From Deltaproteobacteria bacterium (GTDB lineage Bacteria > Desulfobacterota > Anaeroferrophillalia > Anaeroferrophillales > Tharpellaceae), in the NCBI GenBank assembly GCA_013153415.1, contig JAADEO010000150.1, positions 1-9,046 of the forward strand: a stretch of 9,046 bases of DNA, in the 5' to 3' direction. The position numbers and the translations under genes are program-made. Every line of letters begins with the position of its first letter. The stretch's first letter is position 1. The notes under the pieces were generated by a model that saw only the letters and a program-made list of their open reading frames with translations, had not been told where the DNA came from and did not search any database. Below, in pieces: positions 5,970 through 9,046 of this stretch.

Positions 5970-6866
5970 TCAGGTCTGGTACTTATTGAAGATCGTACCG
6001 ATCAGTTTGGCGTCGCCCAGGCGTTCGAGCGCCTGTTCGACATCCTGGCGGGTGGTTTTTTCGGCTTCGACCACCAGCACGACGCCATCGACCAGATGAG
6101 AGAAGATCTGGGAGTCGGCGTTGGTCAGAACGTCGGGGCCGTCGAAGACCAGAATGCGGTCTTCGTAGCGATTCTTCATCTCGTTGACCAGGTCCGCCAT
6201 CCGTGAAGCGCCAAGCATCTCCGAAGAGGTCGCCAGGGGTTGACCGCCGGGCAGGATGGTGAGTTTGTCGATGCCGGGATTGACCAGGATTTCGCTGATT
6301 TCAGCTCGGCCCAGCAGGTAGTCGGCCAGACCGGGGCCGTCCGGCAGCCCCAGGTATTTGTGGATGGCGGGATTGCGCAAGTTGGCATCGATCAGCAGGA
6401 CCGTACGCTCCACTTCCTGGGCGATGCTGAAAGCGATGTTGATGGCGTTGACGGTTTTGCCTTCGCCCGGCCTCGGACTGGTGAAAAAGACCGAATTGCC
6501 GCCGAGATTCAAAAGCCGGTGCAGAAGCTGGGTTCTTAAGATCTTCACCTGGTCGGCGACGGGGTTGAGCCGGCAGTCGTAGACGATTTTATTCTCTTCG
6601 AGAATGTCGTACTGCAGTTCCACTTTCCGGGTGCTCCGGTTCCGGGGTGGTGCGGCGACCGGGGTTGACTTTAAGGTTTCACTCGGGCCGGTTTCATTTG
6701 GGCTTTCCCCCGGTTGCTCGGGGGCGGCAGTTAACGGGGCAGCGGGCTTTTGTGTCTGAGCTGCTGTTATCGCTGTTTCGCCGGCTTGTTGACCGGCGGC
6801 TTTTGCGCCTCTTTCCCGTTCTTCCCGTTCGGTCCGTTCGAGTGCTTTTTTAAGAATGTCATCCAT
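5970..6866 (-). CDS. CpsD/CapB-like ATPase (XrtA-associated tyrosine autokinase family), variant
   Basis: This 298-residue MinD-like P-loop protein belongs to the bacterial tyrosine-kinase family that partners Wzz-type chain-length proteins at the inner membrane. Residues 1-20 (MDDILKKALERTEREERERG) form a charged helix, followed by an Ala/Pro/Thr-rich linker to about 78. The kinase domain has an N-terminal block NPVADQVKILRTQLL (101-115), Walker A SPRPGEGKTV (130-139), Walker A' VLLIDANLRNP (156-166) and Walker B ILVFDGPDVL (238-247). Two motif positions are unusual: N162 stands where the family normally has Asp, and D245 where the second Pro of the DxPP motif is usual. The protein stops at NKYQT with a single tyrosine (Y296), so the C-terminal tyrosine cluster of classic autokinases is absent. 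It follows the chain-length gene by 83 bp. An AGG 6 nt upstream is a modest ribosome site. ATPase activity is likely; autophosphorylation is uncertain. Confidence 0.87.
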   Translation of the reverse strand: MDDILKKALERTEREERERGAKAAGQQAGETAITAAQTQKPAAPLTAAPEQPGESPNETGPSETLKSTPVAAPPRNRSTRKVELQYDILEENKIVYDCRLNPVADQVKILRTQLLHRLLNLGGNSVFFTSPRPGEGKTVNAINIAFSIAQEVERTVLLIDANLRNPAIHKYLGLPDGPGLADYLLGRAEISEILVNPGIDKLTILPGGQPLATSSEMLGASRMADLVNEMKNRYEDRILVFDGPDVLTNADSQIFSHLVDGVVLVVEAEKTTRQDVEQALERLGDAKLIGTIFNKYQT

Positions 6867-6949
6867 GGCCAGCCTGTAAAGTATCCGCTATTAAAAAATG
6901 TCTGTTGTAGAGTAGCCTTTCAATGCTGTTTCTCCTGCCGCAGCAGTGC

Positions 6950-8752
6950 TCAGAGATCCAGGCGTCGCAGGATTTTGATCCAGAGGACATCCAGTGGCAG
7001 GTAGAAGTAATGTATCGCCGCCAGGGCACCAATGATCAGGGCCGCGACCAGGCAGAGATAGAGGATATAGCGCCAGCGTCGTCTGCGGCGTTCGCTGGGG
7101 CTCTCCATCAACGGGGTGATACTGAGAACCGGGGTTCCGGTGAGCCTGGCCAGTTCGTTGGTGCTTTTTACCGAGGTGTCGAGGTTCTCCCGCAAAGCGC
7201 AGACCCCGGTAGCTAAACCCAAGGCCAGAACAAAACCGATCAGGACGATAGCGATGCGGTTCGGTTTGAAAGGCTTTTCCGGTTTTTGGGCCGGGTCGAT
7301 GATCTTGAAACGCTCGCCCTGCTGGGCCTCTTCCATCTGCCGGGCGACCTGGGCTTCGGTGAGCTTGTGGCTGAGATCGACGTAGCGTTGCTGGGCCTGC
7401 TCCAGATCGCGGCTCAAGCGGTTGTAGTCCCGTTCCACCAGTGGCGCGTTTTCCAGACGAGCCTGGTATTCAGCCAGTTTTTTCTTGGTTTCCCGGTATT
7501 CGGCTTCAGTGGCGGCGATTTCCAGCTCGGTTGATTTGAGCTGGACCTCGAGATTGATGTAGGCGGGATTGGTGGCATCCTCCTGGGGTTGGAGATTATC
7601 GCGGTTTTCAGCATCATTTCGGGATTTGCGGGAAAGTTCGTCGATCTCCCGACGCAGGATTTTGATCTCCTTCTGCAGGCGGATCCGGTCGGGATGTTTG
7701 TCGCCCAGGCGGGCGGCCAGATCTTTTTCCTCTTTTTCCAGCTTTTTCAGCTGTTCCCGTTTCTCGCTCAGCTCGTTGGCTGCGCCCTGGGCCAGTTCGG
7801 GGTGCAGGGCTTCGATCTCGGCGATTTCGTGCTCGGTTTTCTTGACGTCGGGATGTTTATCCGAATAGCGGGCCTTGAGAGACAGAAGCTGCATCCGCAG
7901 GGCTTTCAGTTTTTCCTTCGGAGGTAGCAGCAGGCGGCCTTCATCAGTATGCATCAGGCCCGGGTTGCGGCTCGGGTCGATCGTGGCCAGCTGGCCTTCG
8001 AGGTAGAGTTTGCGCTCTTTCAAAGAACGCAACTGCATCCGGTTCTGCTCGAGATCACGGGTCAGGCGGTTGACCGCCTGGAGATTGACGGCGTTGAATT
8101 CCGGCAGTTCACGTCCGTGAATCTGTTTGAATTTACTGATGTTTTCTTCTAGTTGAGCTATTTGTTTGGCGAGACTTTCACGTTCCTGTTTCAGGAAAGT
8201 GGTGATGTTGGTGACCCGCTCCTCCCGCTGGCGCAGGTTCTCTTCGAGGTAGAGCGAGGTCAGGCGATTGGTGACCTTGACCACGGTGTCGGGATCTTCG
8301 CCCTGGTAGGAGAGATTGAAAGCGATGGTGGCGGTGGTGGGTCGTCCGGTGCGGCGGTCGACGACATCGGCACTGATGGTTTCGAGCGAGATGTTGTCAC
8401 GCAGTTTCTTGATGATCTCTTCCCGGGTGTGGTTTTTACGCATTTCCGGGTAGAGGTTGAACCGGTCGATGATCTCCTGCAGCCGGGGGCGGCTCATGAT
8501 CTGCTGGGTGATGACCTGGAGGCGTTCTTCGACATAGCTGGTGATGGTGGTTTGGACGAATTCCTGGGGTATCTGTTGCTCTTCGATCAGGATCGTGCTC
8601 TGAGCTCTGTATATGGAGGGCAGGGCCAGGGCGACAATGATGGAGATGGTCAGAACCAGGAAAAAGATCGTCAGAAACATCCCTTTCTGACGGCGGATGA
8701 TACCCTTGATCTGCTCCTTGGTGATGCTTTCCTGGGGAGGAGGTGTCTGCAT
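6950..8752 (-). CDS. Wzz/GumC-like polysaccharide chain-length determinant (XrtA-associated type)
   Basis: This 600-residue inner-membrane protein is a polysaccharide co-polymerase, expected to set exopolysaccharide chain length and work with the adjacent ATPase. The first membrane segment (about 25-44) is followed by PSIYRAQSTILIEE, the usual start of the Wzz domain. A long periplasmic region (about 45-498) contains extended coiled coils (about 180-260, 320-380 and 400-480). FKIIDPAQKPEKPFKPNR (482-499) is the conserved proline-rich lead into the second membrane segment (500-519). After a cytoplasmic loop with a run of arginines (555-559) comes a third segment (about 562-583), as in other XrtA-type members. 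DKHPD occurs twice (298-302 and 351-355) in similar helical settings, an internal duplication. An AAGGA site lies 8 nt before the ATG. It is preceded by the beta-barrel gene 97 bp away and followed by the autokinase gene. Confidence 0.93.
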   Translation of the reverse strand: MQTPPPQESITKEQIKGIIRRQKGMFLTIFFLVLTISIIVALALPSIYRAQSTILIEEQQIPQEFVQTTITSYVEERLQVITQQIMSRPRLQEIIDRFNLYPEMRKNHTREEIIKKLRDNISLETISADVVDRRTGRPTTATIAFNLSYQGEDPDTVVKVTNRLTSLYLEENLRQREERVTNITTFLKQERESLAKQIAQLEENISKFKQIHGRELPEFNAVNLQAVNRLTRDLEQNRMQLRSLKERKLYLEGQLATIDPSRNPGLMHTDEGRLLLPPKEKLKALRMQLLSLKARYSDKHPDVKKTEHEIAEIEALHPELAQGAANELSEKREQLKKLEKEEKDLAARLGDKHPDRIRLQKEIKILRREIDELSRKSRNDAENRDNLQPQEDATNPAYINLEVQLKSTELEIAATEAEYRETKKKLAEYQARLENAPLVERDYNRLSRDLEQAQQRYVDLSHKLTEAQVARQMEEAQQGERFKIIDPAQKPEKPFKPNRIAIVLIGFVLALGLATGVCALRENLDTSVKSTNELARLTGTPVLSITPLMESPSERRRRRWRYILYLCLVAALIIGALAAIHYFYLPLDVLWIKILRRLDL

Positions 8753-8849
8753 GCCTGTGTTCCTTTTTTCTATCTTCAGCAGTGGCTCTGTAGCGGTTGC
8801 TTGTGGCTAAGCCGTTTTCCCCTTGGTGGTCAAAGCCGGTTTCTCTTTT

Positions 8850-9046
8850 TTAGTCCAGCAGTTTGGGGAATTTCAAAACCAGTGAGAGCCAGACCCGGTT
8901 GCGGTCGTAGCTTTTGTTGTCGGAAAGAGTTTTATCCCGATTGCGGGCGTAACGATAATGGAGCTGGAGATAGTGATTTTCAGAGATCCTGTACGAAATG
9001 TGGGGGTGCAGGTAGTAGTAGACCGTGTCTTCATAGATGCTGTAGC
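8850..9046 (-). CDS. Outer-membrane beta-barrel protein, C-terminal 65 codons (cut by window edge)
   Basis: Only the C-terminal end of a larger gene is present, reading in from the right edge and ending with TAA at 8850-8852. The translation (starting YSIYEDTVYYYLHPHISYRI) shows alternating hydrophobic/polar strands rich in tyrosine, separated by charged turns (ISENHY, ARNRDKTLSDNKSYDRNR). It ends in NRVWLSLVLKFPKLLD, a last barrel strand with a short tail. This pattern fits an outer-membrane beta barrel, and such proteins (TIGR03016-like, from memory) are regular companions of XrtA polysaccharide genes. The family assignment rests on context and strand pattern, since the body of the protein is missing. 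It is the upstream neighbour of the chain-length gene, separated by 97 bp with no clear terminator. Confidence 0.68.
   Translation of the reverse strand, partial: YSIYEDTVYYYLHPHISYRISENHYLQLHYRYARNRDKTLSDNKSYDRNRVWLSLVLKFPKLLD

Noticed and set aside
8753..8849. A promoter for the chain-length gene (TTGACC followed 17 nt later by TTAGCC, minus strand)
   Set aside because: The -35 is good but the -10 is very poor; the gene may simply be read through from the beta-barrel gene.

Overview
This window looks like chromosomal DNA from an anaerobic or facultative Gram-negative bacterium. The most likely source is a deltaproteobacterium of the Desulfuromonadales/Desulfobacterota kind. That is inference from three things: a ferredoxin-dependent 2-oxoacid oxidoreductase subunit, an outer-membrane beta-barrel protein, and an XrtA (PEP-CTERM)-type exopolysaccharide gene set in moderately GC-rich DNA. 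No rRNA, tRNA, CRISPR array, transposase or integrase gene was seen. Coding density is high and there is no gene-free stretch over 300 bases.

Layout. (1) Bases 1-292, minus strand: the first 97 codons of a pyruvate/2-oxoacid:ferredoxin oxidoreductase gamma subunit, running off the left edge, with its own candidate promoter. (2) Bases 375-2618, minus: a full-length glycogen branching enzyme, glgB. (3) Bases 2619-2849: a 231-bp divergent intergenic region holding a good sigma70-type promoter for the rightward genes, an 8-bp direct repeat with a 20-bp period, and an 18-bp inverted repeat in the glgB leader. (4) Bases 2850-4237, plus: a two-gene unit of a secreted SYLF-domain protein and a DUF374-type lysophospholipid acyltransferase, 2 bp apart. 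(5) Bases 4293-9046, minus: a leftward run of an outer-membrane beta-barrel C-terminus (cut by the right edge), a Wzz/GumC-like chain-length determinant, a CpsD-like ATPase/tyrosine autokinase, an ExeA-like AAA ATPase with a C-terminal coiled coil, and a small CoA-binding (YccU-type) protein whose GTG start lies 1 nt past the ATPase stop.

How they fit together. The leftward run is the control part of an exopolysaccharide locus of the type that accompanies exosortase XrtA. The inner-membrane chain-length protein and the MinD-like ATPase are expected to act as a pair setting polymer length and export. The ExeA-like ATPase and the beta barrel are common companions of unknown detailed role. No exosortase, glycosyltransferase or PEP-CTERM target lies inside the window. 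The SYLF/acyltransferase pair suggests envelope lipid work. GlgB and the oxidoreductase belong to storage-carbon and central metabolism.

Points worth a second look are the autokinase, which has altered Walker A' and Walker B motifs and no C-terminal tyrosine cluster; an internal DKHPD duplication in the chain-length protein; the tight coupling of a CoA-binding protein to the ExeA-like ATPase; and several short symmetrical DNA elements in the intergenic regions.
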